Origin: Vibrio tapetis subsp. quintayensis
GTDB taxonomy: Bacteria; Pseudomonadota; Gammaproteobacteria; Enterobacterales; Vibrionaceae
Direction of reading: 5' to 3'
Length of the DNA stretch: 64,000 bases
Assembly (NCBI RefSeq): GCF_030409945.1
Contig: NZ_JAUFQV010000028.1
Span: forward strand, 248,001 to 312,000
Of this stretch, positions 51,017-61,346 are shown piece by piece. The position numbers and the translations under genes were made by a program. How positions within the stretch are numbered: the first letter of the stretch is position 1; each line of letters begins with the position of its first letter. The notes below the pieces were generated by a model that had not been told where the DNA came from, ran no database searches, and saw nothing but the letters and a program-made list of their open reading frames with translations.

Positions 51017-53872
51017 CTATTGTTGTTTACCAAGCCAAGCATTCCAAGCTTCTGTCACCACTTGCCTCTCTTCGAGGAATCGACCTTCATCGACGTCTGC
51101 ATCTTGGTTTAATAAATTTCTATGATGAATCTCATCACGAAGCGTTGTATAGGCCGAAATCAATTGCCTTGTTTGCGACTCAGGTAATAGTTCCAATTGC
51201 GCCGCAACTTCTAAAATACGAACATTATCAGAGAATCGAATCAGCTCTGGATATGTCTTGCTTAAGTGTAAGACCAAGTATTGCACCAAAAATTCAACAT
51301 CGGTAATACCACCTTCATCTTGCTTAAGCATAAAGCGGCCCGCTTTCTTGCTTCCCAAGTGCTCTCGCATCTTATGACGCATTTCAACGACGCTTTTCTG
51401 CAGCGTTTTTTCCTCTCTCTCTAGCGCCAGTATTTTGGTTCTCGTGCTATTAAATGCATCCATTAAAGGTTCGTCACCATAAATGGCCCTTGCTCTAACC
51501 AGAGCCTGATGCTCCCATGTCCACGCATCTGACAACTGATATTCATCAAATGCTTCTGCTGGGCTGACTAGTAACCCAGAAACGCCTGATGGCCTCAAAC
51601 GAGTATCGACCTCGTACAAGATCCCTGATGCCGTTCGAGTTGAAAAAATATGAATGACTCGTTGAGCCAAGCGCAGGTAGAACTGCCTACCATCAATTTC
51701 TTTATTGCCATCGGTATTTGCCGACACTGGGCAGTCGTGCATAAACACGATATCCAAGTCCGAGTTATAGCCCAGCTCCCACCCACCTACTTTTCCGTAG
51801 CCAATCACCGCAAAGCCTTTGCTGCCTCGGTCTTTCAAATGAGTCGGCTCACCAAATTTTTCCGTCACTTGTAACCATGCTTGGCTAATCACCGCATCAA
51901 CGATGGCTTCTGCCAAATACGTCAGGTGATCACTCACTTTCATCACAGGCAGTACCCCTGCGATGTCGGCGGCGGCAATTTTCAGAATACAAATCTGCTT
52001 GAACTGACGCAGGGCTTCCATCTGCTGTTCCATATCATCTTGCGGGATACGTGCTAAATAGTCGCGCAACTCCGATTTATAAGCCGACAGAGGAATGGGG
52101 TTATAAAGTTGCTGCGGATCTATTAGCTCATCAAGTAATATCGGGTAACGAGCCAATTGCTCCGAAATCATTGGGCTTGCGGTACACAAGCGTACAAGCT
52201 GCACGAGTGCTGCAGGGTGCTCATCGAGTAACTCTAAATAAGTAGTTCGAGTTGAAATATTGGTCAGTAGAAAACACACCCGCGATAAACCAAACTGCGC
52301 ATCTTTATGCTGGTAAAGCGCACTAAAGACTTTAGGCATCAACCGGTTTAATACCTCACGCCCCCGTGGCCCTAAGGTTTTCTTCGCTAAATCAGCCTTA
52401 AACTGAACAATGGTATTCACCATCTCTTCTGGCTGTTCCATATGTAAATCTTGTTCAAGGATTTGTTCGATCACTTCTGTCGAATGCGCCATATCCCACA
52501 GTTCACTGAAATGCTTTGGAATAGCATCGCCGTCTTCTTCTTCCTCACCGATAAGATCTTCAAAAACTTGATGGATGTTATTCATGTGGGCTTGAGTTTG
52601 AGTGAGTAAGTCATCCCAAGACTCAAACTTCATCGCATAAGCCAAACGTTGTTGGTCGATTTCTGAATCGGGTAATGTTTGGGTTTGTTTATCTGCCAGC
52701 GCTTGGATTAGGTTTTCCATTTTACGCAAATACAGGTAGCCGGATCTTAGCTGTTCGACTTCAGCCCTTTCTAGCTGACCGAGATCTTCTATCGCGGTTA
52801 GGGTTTCCAGCAATCCTCGCCCTCTTAAGCTTGGCTCACGTCCGCCACGAATGAGCTGAAAAACTTGAGCAATAAACTCGACTTCACGAATACCACCAGC
52901 GCCTAATTTTATATTGTTGCTCAAGCCTCGGCGGCGAACTTCACTGGTGATCATCGATTTCATTCGGCGCAAAGAATGCAGCGCACTGAAATCCATATAG
53001 CGACGGAAAACAAACGGCCTTAGCATCTGACGTAATTCTTGATATTGAGGGTACATTTCGCTGCCCATGACCCTGGCTTTAACCATGGCATAGCGCTCCC
53101 AATCTCGGCCTTGTTCTTGATAATAATCTTCAAGCGCAGCAAAGCTCATGACGAGAGGACCACTTTCACCAAACGGACGTAAGCGCATATCTACCCGATA
53201 GCAAAAGCCATCGAATGTCGGCTGATCTAGCGATTTAATCAATCGCTGACCTAAGCGAGTAAAGAACTGAGCGTTAGCAATCGTACGGCGAACACCTTGA
53301 GTTTCGCCATTTTCAGGGTAAGTGAAAATCAGATCGATATCAGAAGAGAAATTGAGTTCACCTCCGCCAAGTTTACCCATTCCGATCACTAGTAATGGCT
53401 GTGCTTCGCCTTCAGCATTACACGGTGTGCCCCACTCTTGGCAGCAGGTTTTGTAAAGCCAATGATAGCTTTCAAAAATCATGGCCTCTGCCAGTTCAGA
53501 CAGGTGCATTAAACTCGCTTCTAGCGACCATGAACCAACAAAATCTCGCCAAGCGATATAACACATCTCTCTACGCCTGAATTGCCGCAGTTTGCGATTC
53601 AAGCTCGCTTCGTCTTCGCATTTGGCTAACTGACGCTTTAATTTTTCACGATAGTCAGTAGATCGATTTTGCACCGCTAGCATTTCAGGCAGGCGTTGAC
53701 ACAGCTTCTCGTCTCGTTGCAATGAATCGGCAATGAAGTCACTCAAACCTAACACGAGATCCAGCTCGGTTAACTTGGCTTGAGGCCATGTGTCGAACAC
53801 ATTGGGATACTGCTGTTCAATTTGCTCTCTAGCTTGTTGTGATTGAGCGTTTAGCGGGGCGGGTAAGGTCAT
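51017..53872 (-). CDS. glnE: Glutamine synthetase adenylyltransferase / adenylyl-removase
   Basis: GlnE adds AMP to glutamine synthetase to inactivate it and removes it again, directed by PII. The 951-residue protein has two nucleotidyltransferase domains with the G-x-G-K-x-G-G and SDxDxxF motifs: [20 protein letters not shown] near 165 (removase) and [20 protein letters not shown] near 695 (adenylylation). Both active sites look intact. It lies upstream of hldE and downstream of a chemotaxis receptor gene. Confidence 0.97.
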   Translation of the reverse strand: MTLPAPLNAQSQQAREQIEQQYPNVFDTWPQAKLTELDLVLGLSDFIADSLQRDEKLCQRLPEMLAVQNRSTDYREKLKRQLAKCEDEASLNRKLRQFRRREMCYIAWRDFVGSWSLEASLMHLSELAEAMIFESYHWLYKTCCQEWGTPCNAEGEAQPLLVIGMGKLGGGELNFSSDIDLIFTYPENGETQGVRRTIANAQFFTRLGQRLIKSLDQPTFDGFCYRVDMRLRPFGESGPLVMSFAALEDYYQEQGRDWERYAMVKARVMGSEMYPQYQELRQMLRPFVFRRYMDFSALHSLRRMKSMITSEVRRRGLSNNIKLGAGGIREVEFIAQVFQLIRGGREPSLRGRGLLETLTAIEDLGQLERAEVEQLRSGYLYLRKMENLIQALADKQTQTLPDSEIDQQRLAYAMKFESWDDLLTQTQAHMNNIHQVFEDLIGEEEEDGDAIPKHFSELWDMAHSTEVIEQILEQDLHMEQPEEMVNTIVQFKADLAKKTLGPRGREVLNRLMPKVFSALYQHKDAQFGLSRVCFLLTNISTRTTYLELLDEHPAALVQLVRLCTASPMISEQLARYPILLDELIDPQQLYNPIPLSAYKSELRDYLARIPQDDMEQQMEALRQFKQICILKIAAADIAGVLPVMKVSDHLTYLAEAIVDAVISQAWLQVTEKFGEPTHLKDRGSKGFAVIGYGKVGGWELGYNSDLDIVFMHDCPVSANTDGNKEIDGRQFYLRLAQRVIHIFSTRTASGILYEVDTRLRPSGVSGLLVSPAEAFDEYQLSDAWTWEHQALVRARAIYGDEPLMDAFNSTRTKILALEREEKTLQKSVVEMRHKMREHLGSKKAGRFMLKQDEGGITDVEFLVQYLVLHLSKTYPELIRFSDNVRILEVAAQLELLPESQTRQLISAYTTLRDEIHHRNLLNQDADVDEGRFLEERQVVTEAWNAWLGKQQ

Positions 53873-53912
53873 CGTCTATCCTTGTCTTTGCGGCGAGACA
53901 AAACAGTAACAT

Positions 53913-53942
53913 AAAAAAACGCCCACATAGGCTATGTGGGCG
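53913..53942 (-). terminator. Intrinsic terminator after the chemotaxis receptor gene
   Basis: On the - strand CGCCCACATAG pairs with CTATGTGGGCG around a single-base gap and is followed by seven T. It lies 27 bases after the receptor gene and before glnE, so glnE has a separate promoter or depends on read-through. Confidence 0.93.
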
Positions 53943-53969
53943 TCAATTGTTTGATCTATTTAAGCGTTT

Positions 53970-55574
53970 TTAGACTTTAAAAGATTGGATCTTGGTATCT
54001 AATTCCGCGGCGTTAGACTCCATCATTTCTGAAGTTTCAAGCAACTCAGTAACGACCACCACAGACGCCTCAACCAATTCACGTACGTTAGTCAGGTTTT
54101 GGTTCATCTCTTCGGCCACGGTACTTTGCTGCCCTGCGGCGGTTGCAATCTGGAAGTTCATTTCGTTAATTTGAGTCACTTGTTCAACGATACCTCCAAG
54201 CTCTGAACCAGCATTGGTCACTAACTCAACGCCGTCGGCTGCTTCAACCACGCTTTTCTCCATCAGCTCTACCGCACTGTTAGCACTGCTTTGCAGTTGA
54301 GAGATCATGTCTTGAATTTCAACCGTTGCTTGTTGAGTCCGCTGGGCTAGATTTCGTACTTCATCTGCAACCACGGCAAATCCACGGCCAGCTTCACCAG
54401 CACGAGCCGCTTCGATGGCAGCGTTTAACGCCAGTAAATTAGTTTGCTCAGAGATCCCTTGGATTGTGCCAACGACACTGCCGATAGCATCAACACGCTC
54501 TTCTACTTCATTTACCGCTTGAGCAGATTGAGAGATATCACTGGATAACTCATTCATTTTACCTACAGAGTCCATCACAAAGCGTTGGCCTTTCTCGGCT
54601 TGCTCTGAAGCACTTTCCGTTACGCTTGAAGCGCTTTGCGCATGATCGGCAACCGTTTGAACTGTGGTGGTCATTTCACTCATGGCTGTTGCAAGCTGGT
54701 CAATTTCATTGAACTCTTCTTGCGCTGAATCTTTGGTTTCAGACATGCTAATGGTCATAATCTCGGTCAACGAGAATAGCTCTTGTGAAGAGGCCACTTG
54801 CGTCGCGATAACATCATGAAGCTGCTTACGAGTTTTTTCTAACTCTCTTGCTAAGTCGCCATATTCGTCTTTACAGTCCATATCAATGGCTTCAGACAAA
54901 TCTTTATTGGCTAGGTTTTGGATGCTTTCTGCAATATATAAGGTTTGACGCAACATCACTTTGGCTGCGCCCAATAAGATAACGACAAAGATGGCAATCA
55001 TTACGACTGTCTGCCAAACCATTTGAATTAAGTAGTCGTTGTAAATATTCAGTGCGGTGTCAGTACCTTGCGAAGCAACAATAATCCAGTTTACACCGTC
55101 AATTTGCTTGGCGAACTCAAAACGCTCGCCCCCAACCAACTCATAACCGACACCCTGCGGTGATACCTTGCCCAACAACTCTGAAAGACGCGCACCAGAG
55201 TCTGTTTGATTCGATAAATCAGAGATACGTTGTGCTTTAGGGTGACCGATAACTTTGCCCGTATCACGCTCTACTAAGTACATGTATTGGCTACTGTTAG
55301 AATGGCTTTGAGAAGACATGGAGCGCTCAACGAGCAATTTACCTTGCTCGTTGTTATCCTCAATGATGTCATTGAAGAAATTAGCTTGTGCGTTAGACAC
55401 TTCCATCACTTGGTCTTTTTGGACAAGAATCAACGAATCGTAAAATGTATTCGCATCCCAAAGTTGTTTGCCAATGATCAACAGTGAACTGAACACCATT
55501 AACATCACCATTTTGGGTACCAATTTAATATCGGTAATGATTCTTTCCCAAGGCCTAAACGTCAAGCTTGCCAT
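53970..55574 (-). CDS. Methyl-accepting chemotaxis protein (single Cache-like sensor)
   Basis: This is a membrane chemoreceptor that signals to CheA. From the ATG at 55574 it has 534 residues: a membrane helix (about 20-37), a periplasmic sensor of about 140 residues with a Cache/PAS-like end ([11 protein letters not shown]), a second membrane helix (about 183-206), a HAMP domain and a signalling coiled coil. The tip is [27 protein letters not shown] site 8 bases before 55574 decides the start. The ligand cannot be predicted. It lies between glnE and ygiF, which are adjacent in E. coli; I recall a receptor in this place in V. cholerae too. Confidence 0.94.
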   Translation of the reverse strand: MASLTFRPWERIITDIKLVPKMVMLMVFSSLLIIGKQLWDANTFYDSLILVQKDQVMEVSNAQANFFNDIIEDNNEQGKLLVERSMSSQSHSNSSQYMYLVERDTGKVIGHPKAQRISDLSNQTDSGARLSELLGKVSPQGVGYELVGGERFEFAKQIDGVNWIIVASQGTDTALNIYNDYLIQMVWQTVVMIAIFVVILLGAAKVMLRQTLYIAESIQNLANKDLSEAIDMDCKDEYGDLARELEKTRKQLHDVIATQVASSQELFSLTEIMTISMSETKDSAQEEFNEIDQLATAMSEMTTTVQTVADHAQSASSVTESASEQAEKGQRFVMDSVGKMNELSSDISQSAQAVNEVEERVDAIGSVVGTIQGISEQTNLLALNAAIEAARAGEAGRGFAVVADEVRNLAQRTQQATVEIQDMISQLQSSANSAVELMEKSVVEAADGVELVTNAGSELGGIVEQVTQINEMNFQIATAAGQQSTVAEEMNQNLTNVRELVEASVVVVTELLETSEMMESNAAELDTKIQSFKV

Positions 55575-55917
55575 AGACGGCACTCCAATTATTTTGTTTT
55601 TATCCGATCTGCGTTACGACACAGCATCCCATTTTTGAAGCTAATTCTCGGTACTTAGTATTTATTTCACGCTTCGTATGAATACGGCATGATAGCAAAA
55701 TCAATTAGACAGCTTTGTCTTACTGATCGTTTTTACCCATTTGTTTTTGCTAATTGTGATCCAATTCTTATTGTTCGTGTTTTCGCTACCATTTGTTATC
55801 ACTAAAGTCAGCGGCAGGAAGCAACAGAACTTAACTCATGATGATAGCAAGTGTGACACGGTTAACTTTTAATCAATCAATTGAGCTGCAAAGTAAAATA
55901 TATAAGGAGAGCGGGCA
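55575..55917. other. Upstream region of the chemotaxis receptor gene, no gene found
   Basis: About 340 bp with no supported gene. On the - strand TGCTATCAT (55689-55697) is an extended -10 element about 115 bp before the receptor start, the best promoter candidate. No clear sigma-28 flagellar promoter (TAAA-15-GCCGATAA) is present. The rest is AT-rich and shows nothing else. Confidence 0.45.
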
Positions 55918-55946
55918 TAAAAAAAGCTAACACTAGGTTAGCTTTT
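55918..55946 (-). terminator. Intrinsic terminator after ygiF
   Basis: On the - strand AAAAGCTAAC pairs with GTTAGCTTTT around CTAGT and is followed by a run of T. It begins 23 bases after the ygiF stop. Confidence 0.9.
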
Positions 55947-55968
55947 AATTGGGATCGGTATTTATCGT

Positions 55969-57483
55969 TTATTGCCAGTACGGTTCGGCTTCAATGCCCA
56001 TTGAGCGAGTTTGCTCCATGGCATGCAATATGGAGTATTCTTGGCGTTTTAACCATTTTTCGAGCTGTTTTTGTTCATCACCGTCAAACGAACTTAATAA
56101 TTTCTGAAGTGGCTCCAGCATCAATAAGTCATCAATGCCCTGTTGTAAATCAGCCCACGGCAAGCGAAAGCTGTTTCGATCCGCTACATCAAACAACGAA
56201 GCAAAGCAGATCCCAGTGTATAAATTTCGGATCAGACGATACTTTTGATCTATGTATTCTTGGCGGCCAAGTTCTCGCTCTGGAGGGAAAGCCTCCATTA
56301 ATTCAGCCCATGTTCGATCAAGCTGTTGAACGGCAAAAGGTCGAATGCTTTGCGCCATTTTATTGCGAGCTTTCTCATCCAGAAATGGCTGCCAACCGCG
56401 AGTTAAAATCCAACGGCTTAAATCGAGCAACAGCTTAGTGTATCTGGCTGATTGGAACAGCTTAAGCAGCTCTTCTCTTTCAGGTAGCGCTTTACGCTGG
56501 ACTTTCAATTGTTCCACTAACTCTTTTTGTGCATCCAGCTTGCGTAATACGTGCCCTTTATCATCCATCAACTCTTCGAGATAGTCGGCGGATTTAAGCC
56601 AAGTAAGTTCTTCCTCAAGCCACTTTAATTCTTGACGAATGATGGCACTCGCACGCCTTGGGACAATGCCACCAAAAACGGTTAAGGTTTGACGAATAAA
56701 GCAAATCGCATGGGCAATTTCATGCAAGGCTTCAAATGAATCCCGCTCAAAATAAATTTGTTCGTGATAGTGCCAGTGCTCCAACGCATGTTCGAGTGAC
56801 TGAATAAAACAATATTCCACGTTATCAGTGGCACTGGTATCCACTAAGCTCAATGGCTTTTCTTTATCACCTTGATAATCGTACGCCAACCGGTAGCCTC
56901 TGGCCGCTTTACTTAAATTACCAAGACGAATGCCACCTTCCGCGCATAATACTCGTGCCAAGTTAAACAGTGCATCGGTTTGACCTGACTTAAGCTCAAG
57001 CTCGACTTCGCATATATCCGTCTGCTTTCCGTCAGCGGTCACAAGCCCTTGATCGAAAGCCACTTCAACTTGGCTGCCATCTGTCATGTTCACTAACCAC
57101 TGCTCTCGAGTGAAATCAGTAGAAAAAATGCCAACTAGCTCACTTTGAAGCACCTGATTGTCTTTGCCTGATGGCCAAATGTCGCTAGGATGGAGAGAAA
57201 GGTCGGGCGTATTGTTCGTATGTTCAGCATTGTATTCTGGTCGTTGGTGCAATCCAGCGACGACACGACCCGCGGTTTTGACTGTTTGTACAAAAACATC
57301 ATCGAATCGACGAATTCGTAGTCCCGTATCATGCTGACGTAACCAGTTATCTGGGGTATCAAAATAGGTGTTGCCTAAGTCTCGGCAACTGTGCTGAAGG
57401 ACTTTTTCATTTGCTAGTTTTTCTACCAAACTTGTTGAAAAATCTGGTGAAACAAAAAACTTCAGTTCTATCTCGGTTTCCAT
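55969..57483 (-). CDS. ygiF: Inorganic triphosphatase YgiF (CYTH-CHAD)
   Basis: E. coli YgiF hydrolyses inorganic tripolyphosphate. From the ATG at 57483 it has 504 residues. The N-terminal CYTH domain (about 1-200) begins with the E-x-E-x-K motif (EIELK) and has further acidic and basic tunnel residues. The C-terminal CHAD helical domain (about 215-500), a presumed polyphosphate-binding module, has histidine- and arginine-rich helices. The frame is open to 57540, but the motif sets the start. It is divergent from the DUF47-pit pair, a phosphate transport locus. Confidence 0.92.
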   Translation of the reverse strand: METEIELKFFVSPDFSTSLVEKLANEKVLQHSCRDLGNTYFDTPDNWLRQHDTGLRIRRFDDVFVQTVKTAGRVVAGLHQRPEYNAEHTNNTPDLSLHPSDIWPSGKDNQVLQSELVGIFSTDFTREQWLVNMTDGSQVEVAFDQGLVTADGKQTDICEVELELKSGQTDALFNLARVLCAEGGIRLGNLSKAARGYRLAYDYQGDKEKPLSLVDTSATDNVEYCFIQSLEHALEHWHYHEQIYFERDSFEALHEIAHAICFIRQTLTVFGGIVPRRASAIIRQELKWLEEELTWLKSADYLEELMDDKGHVLRKLDAQKELVEQLKVQRKALPEREELLKLFQSARYTKLLLDLSRWILTRGWQPFLDEKARNKMAQSIRPFAVQQLDRTWAELMEAFPPERELGRQEYIDQKYRLIRNLYTGICFASLFDVADRNSFRLPWADLQQGIDDLLMLEPLQKLLSSFDGDEQKQLEKWLKRQEYSILHAMEQTRSMGIEAEPYWQ

Positions 57484-57549
57484 AGCTCTACCTTTAACGG
57501 ATGACCATGACAGCATATGGCTTAAACCCCACCCGAGCAAGTGGGATTT

Positions 57550-57593
57550 ATCACCCTAATAATGATCTAAAACAGTTTTAATGACAGGGTGAT
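57550..57593. promoter_or_regulatory. Inverted repeat between ygiF and the phosphate transport genes
   Basis: Arms ATCACCCT (57550-57557) and AGGGTGAT (57586-57593) face each other across 28 bp. Inside lies a second palindrome, TAAAACAGTTTTA (57568-57580). The element lies in the divergent 209-bp gap and could be an operator or a hairpin; its regulator is unknown. Confidence 0.4.
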
Positions 57594-57692
57594 TGGGTTA
57601 ACATGCGCGACTTTATAGCCACCGCTTAAGAATTCGCCGTCATATGGTGCATGTTTCTTTATCAGGTTATATTTTAAATAGGTTGAATGACC

Positions 57693-58373
57693 ATGCCAGT
57701 GAATACAATTATGGGGTTATTTGCAAAGTCCCCAATTAAGCCTTTGCAGCGTCACGTTGTGTGCGTAAACGAATGTTGTTCCCACCTTGTTAACTTCTTT
57801 GAAGTTTGTGCTCAGGGTGATTGGGATAAAGCAGCCGAAATTCGCGCGCAAATTTCTCATTTAGAGAAAGAAGCTGATGTATTGAAACGTGAGATCCGCT
57901 TAAAGCTCCCACGTGGATTATTTATGCCTGTAGACCGCACTGACATGCTTGAATTGCTAACACAGCAAGACAAGCTGGCAAACCTTGCAAAAGACATTTC
58001 AGGTCGTGTTGTAGGTCGTCAACTTCAAATCCCAGCTCCTCTTCAAGAGAATTTCATCGCTTACGTGAAACGTTGTCTCGATGCTGCTGATCAAGCACAA
58101 AACGTTATCAACGAACTCGATGAGCTTTTAGAAACGGGCTTCAAAGGTCGCGAAGTTACATTAGTAGCTGAAATGATCAATCAACTTGATGTCATCGAGG
58201 ATGATACGGATGCACTTCAGATCGAACTTCGTCAACAATTAATGGCGATAGAATCTAAGTACAACCCAATCGATGTCATGTTCTTGTACAAGATTTTAGA
58301 ATGGATGGGCGGCATTGCCGATCAAGCGCAGCGTGTAGGCTCGCGTCTTGAACTCATGCTCTCTCGTTCTTAA
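57693..58373 (+). CDS. PhoU-like protein associated with phosphate permease (DUF47, TIGR00153)
   Basis: Proteins of this family are PhoU-like helical bundles encoded beside Pit-type permeases and are thought to regulate them. The 226-residue protein is all-helical, with conserved E/D clusters (EKEADVLKREIR near 65, DVIEDDTDAL near 168) that bind metal in PhoU. The ATG at 57693 is chosen as relatives begin MPVNTIMG; an ATG at 57687 is possible. The permease gene follows after 123 bp. Confidence 0.92.
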   Translation: MPVNTIMGLFAKSPIKPLQRHVVCVNECCSHLVNFFEVCAQGDWDKAAEIRAQISHLEKEADVLKREIRLKLPRGLFMPVDRTDMLELLTQQDKLANLAKDISGRVVGRQLQIPAPLQENFIAYVKRCLDAADQAQNVINELDELLETGFKGREVTLVAEMINQLDVIEDDTDALQIELRQQLMAIESKYNPIDVMFLYKILEWMGGIADQAQRVGSRLELMLSRS

Positions 58374-58496
58374 TCTAACTTTAACTTAATAACAACGAGT
58401 ATGATTACTGAGTAGTGTTTACCAAAACAAGACACTACTCTTATGCGTGCGTGCACGAAAATATACTCAACAGTTTTCAACAAACTAGGTATTACA

Positions 58497-59756
58497 ATGG
58501 ATATCCTTCAGAACTACGGCACTGTGATCATTATTATTGCAGCTCTATTTGGTTTCATGATGGCGATCGGTATCGGTGCCAATGATGTAGCCAATGCCAT
58601 GGGTACCTCTGTTGGCTCTAAAGCGCTAACAGTAAAGCAAGCCATCATCATTGCGATGATATTCGAATTCGCAGGTGCATACCTTGCGGGTGGTGAAGTG
58701 ACAGATACTATCCGTAAAGGGGTAATTGAGATGTCGTACTTCACCCATCAACCAGATGTATTGGTGTTTGGTATGATGTCTGCTCTGCTTGCAGCAGGTA
58801 CATGGTTATTACTTGCATCGTACATGGGTTGGCCTGTTTCTACGACGCACTCCATCATTGGTGCAATCGTCGGGTTTGCTTGTGTATCAGTAGGTACTGA
58901 AGCGGTAGACTGGGCGTCGGTTCAAGGGATTGTTGGTAGCTGGATTGTTACCCCGTTAATTTCAGGCTTCTTTGCCTATGCGATTTTCGTCAGTGCTCAG
59001 CGACTGATTTTTGATACTGAAAATCCATTGGTTAATGCTAAACGTTTTGTTCCTATTTACATGTTTATTACCACAATGGTGATTTCGCTTGTAACCATTA
59101 AAAAAGGTCTTAAGCACGTTGGTTTGCACCTAGAAGGTGCTGAAGCATGGCTTTGGGCTGCAGGCTTCTCTTCATTTATTATGGTTGGCGGCTACTTCTA
59201 CATTCAGAAGAAATTTGCCAATCAAGAGAATGACCATAGCTTCGCTGGTGTAGAAAGCGTATTTACTGTGTTAATGGTTATCACAGCTTGTGCGATGGCG
59301 TTCGCTCATGGTTCGAACGATGTAGCAAATGCGATCGGTCCACTTTCAGCGGTTGTTTCAACGGTTGATAACTTAGGTGAAATCACAGCGAAAAGTTCTA
59401 TTGCTTGGTGGATTCTTCCTCTTGGTGGTATTGGTATCGTTGTTGGTCTCGCGACCATGGGTCACAAAGTAATGGCGACCGTGGGTACTGGTATTACTGA
59501 ATTAACCCCGAGCCGCGGCTTTGCAGCGCAACTTGCGACAGCATCTACCGTTGTATTGGCGTCAGGTACTGGTCTTCCAATTTCAACAACACAAACTCTG
59601 GTTGGTGCTGTATTAGGGGTAGGTTTTGCTCGCGGTATTGCGGCATTGAACCTTGGCGTTGTTCGTAACATCGTTGCATCTTGGGTTGTTACTCTTCCTG
59701 CAGGTGCGCTATTGGCTGTGATTTTCTTCTACGGTCTACAAGCTGCATTCTCTTAA
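58497..59756 (+). CDS. pit: Low-affinity inorganic phosphate permease (PiT family)
   Basis: Pit permeases carry metal phosphate with protons or sodium across the inner membrane. From the ATG at 58497 it has 419 residues, about ten membrane helices and the duplicated signature of the family: GANDVANAMGTSVGSKAL near 27 and HGSNDVANAIGPLSAVV near 265. The AGG ribosome site lies 7 bases before this ATG; the frame is open to 58443. It follows the DUF47 gene and ends with a strong terminator. E. coli pitA lacks such a partner. Confidence 0.94.
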   Translation: MDILQNYGTVIIIIAALFGFMMAIGIGANDVANAMGTSVGSKALTVKQAIIIAMIFEFAGAYLAGGEVTDTIRKGVIEMSYFTHQPDVLVFGMMSALLAAGTWLLLASYMGWPVSTTHSIIGAIVGFACVSVGTEAVDWASVQGIVGSWIVTPLISGFFAYAIFVSAQRLIFDTENPLVNAKRFVPIYMFITTMVISLVTIKKGLKHVGLHLEGAEAWLWAAGFSSFIMVGGYFYIQKKFANQENDHSFAGVESVFTVLMVITACAMAFAHGSNDVANAIGPLSAVVSTVDNLGEITAKSSIAWWILPLGGIGIVVGLATMGHKVMATVGTGITELTPSRGFAAQLATASTVVLASGTGLPISTTQTLVGAVLGVGFARGIAALNLGVVRNIVASWVVTLPAGALLAVIFFYGLQAAFS

Positions 59757-59797
59757 CCCATGTAAGGGTTGTGTCATTAATTGACTCAAACGCACAT

Positions 59798-59825
59798 AAA
59801 GGGAGGCTTTGCCTCCCTCTTTTGT
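59798..59825 (+). terminator. Intrinsic terminator after the phosphate permease gene
   Basis: GGGAGGC pairs with GCCTCCC around TTT and is followed by TCTTTT, 42 bases after the permease stop. Confidence 0.9.
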
Positions 59826-59853
59826 TGCACCAAGCCTCGAAACTTCTTACTAT
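59825..59853 (+). promoter_or_regulatory. Predicted promoter for the ygiM-like gene
   Basis: TTGCAC and TACTAT are 17 bp apart, immediately after the permease terminator. The predicted leader is about 70 nt. Confidence 0.5.
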
Positions 59854-59929
59854 TCCCTCATTGTATTTTGATTAGAACGGCATCTTCCTACGCCGTCGTC
59901 TCGCACAAGTATCAATTAAGGGACATATT

Positions 59930-60541
59930 GTGAAAAAACTATTTAGCTTGATTGTCATGACACTTTTCCTAGTGCCTACCAGTTTCGCTCAAAACCGCTA
60001 CATTGCAGATAACCTATTTACTTACATGCATGCTGGCCCAAGTAATCAGTTTCGCATTATTGGCAGTGTGAATGCAGGTGATAAAGTCGACCTAGTCAAC
60101 TCTGATCGCAAAGCAGGCTACAGTCAAATTGTCGACTCTAAAGGTCGTAAAGGTTGGGTTGAAAGTAAGTTTGTATCTAAAGTGCCTAGCATGGCTGAAC
60201 GTTTACCGCTGTTAGAAAAAGAACTAGCCGAAGTAAAAGAGAAACTGGCTACGGCTCGTCAAACTTCTGATGAAGCTAAAGCTGGCTTAGTGGAATCTCT
60301 TTCTGCTCGTAATACTCAAATTAAAGATCTAGAGTCGAGCCAAAGTGAAATGAACAAGCAACTTCTTACGTCGCAAGACGAAGTTCGTGAATTGCGCGCT
60401 AAGCTAGACACTCAAAAAGAAGATTTGCTACTTAAATACTTTATGTATGGTGGTGGTGTTGCTGGCCTAGGTTTGTTGTTTGGTTTATTACTGCCCCACA
60501 TGATCCCAAGCCGAAAAAAATCACCTAATGGTTGGAGCTAA
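59930..60541 (+). CDS. SH3-domain membrane protein, YgiM family (TIGR04211)
   Basis: The exact function is not known. The 203-residue protein starts at a GTG with an AAGGGA site. It has a signal peptide (cleavage near SFA-Q at 20), a bacterial SH3 domain (about 22-88: YMHAGPSNQFRIIGSVNAGDKV), a coiled coil (about 90-160) and a C-terminal membrane helix (about 172-192) with a basic end. SH3b domains often bind cell-wall peptides; that is an inference here. It resembles E. coli YgiM, next to the cca locus there too. Confidence 0.88.
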   Translation: MKKLFSLIVMTLFLVPTSFAQNRYIADNLFTYMHAGPSNQFRIIGSVNAGDKVDLVNSDRKAGYSQIVDSKGRKGWVESKFVSKVPSMAERLPLLEKELAEVKEKLATARQTSDEAKAGLVESLSARNTQIKDLESSQSEMNKQLLTSQDEVRELRAKLDTQKEDLLLKYFMYGGGVAGLGLLFGLLLPHMIPSRKKSPNGWS

Positions 60542-60560
60542 ACCATTAGCGTAGTGACAG

Positions 60561-60597
60561 ACAATAAAAAGGCGACCATTGGTCGCCTTTTTATTGT
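60561..60597. terminator. Bidirectional terminator between the ygiM-like gene and gspB
   Basis: A perfect 17-bp stem (from ACAATAAAAAGGCGACC to its complement) with a 3-nt loop has A/T runs inside both arms, ending both convergent transcripts. Confidence 0.93.
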
Positions 60598-60626
60598 CCG
60601 TTTCCTACATATCTAGCAAGTCGACT

Positions 60627-61346
60627 CTACCCACGCCACTCATACAATGCAGGCATTTCTATTTGTTCACCTTCATAGCGAATCACGACGTTACGTGGGT
60701 TAATGGTTACCAACTGCACCTGAGGGGTAATCCATTCTCCTTCATACACTTCTTTACCGTTTACTTTAATCCAGCGGCTTTGTTGATTAGAAGCGAACAT
60801 GTGGGTCTGCAAGTTCATGGCAGGCAACTTACCCGTAAACCTCGCACTTTCATCAGGCAAAGAAATCTTTGGAGTTTCTTCTCGCTCACTATAGGTATCA
60901 TTGGAGTTTAATGCGTCGGTTGAAGCAAAGGCATCTTGTATTTGTTTCGCCAATTCAGGTGAAAGGGAAGACAAATCCAATTCTTCAAATTCAACCCCAT
61001 CGTCAGCCTGGCTGGTCGATTTGGCTGGAACAGGCTTAGACGACTCTCTTGAAACCAAAGACTCATCCATCGCTTTACTATCGACCAATTCACCGTTAAC
61101 AAAGCTTACTGGTGTGGCTACTGCTACCGCATTGGCTCCGATGTAATTTGGTTTCCTTGCAATCAGGGTTAAATTATCAAACTCTGGATAAGGCATCACT
61201 TTTATCAAGCTGATGGGCGCCAATTCAGATGATTCAATCAGCACCGGAGGTTGAGGCTGTACGGGCTGATACTGTGTGTACCCAATAGCGACAGCAATGA
61301 CGCTAGGCAGTAATACGATAGCGGCTTGTTTTATTGATAGACTCAT
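60627..61346 (-). CDS. gspB: Type II secretion accessory protein GspB
   Basis: GspB partners GspA in fitting the type II secretin through peptidoglycan into the outer membrane (known as ExeB in Aeromonas and EpsB-like in Vibrio). The 239-residue protein has an N-terminal membrane helix (about 8-24), a proline- and acid-rich periplasmic linker and a C-terminal domain with LPAMNLQTHMFA and VKVNGKEVYEGE-like sequence near 170-195. Its start overlaps gspA by four bases (ATGA). The main gsp operon (C-N) is not in the window. Confidence 0.92.
   Translation of the reverse strand: MSLSIKQAAIVLLPSVIAVAIGYTQYQPVQPQPPVLIESSELAPISLIKVMPYPEFDNLTLIARKPNYIGANAVAVATPVSFVNGELVDSKAMDESLVSRESSKPVPAKSTSQADDGVEFEELDLSSLSPELAKQIQDAFASTDALNSNDTYSEREETPKISLPDESARFTGKLPAMNLQTHMFASNQQSRWIKVNGKEVYEGEWITPQVQLVTINPRNVVIRYEGEQIEMPALYEWRG

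Noticed and set aside
57568..57587. Pho-box-like pair of CTGT repeats (- strand) near the phosphate permease genes
   Set aside because: The second half is poor and the repeat period is 12 rather than 11 bp, so I do not call it a PhoB site.
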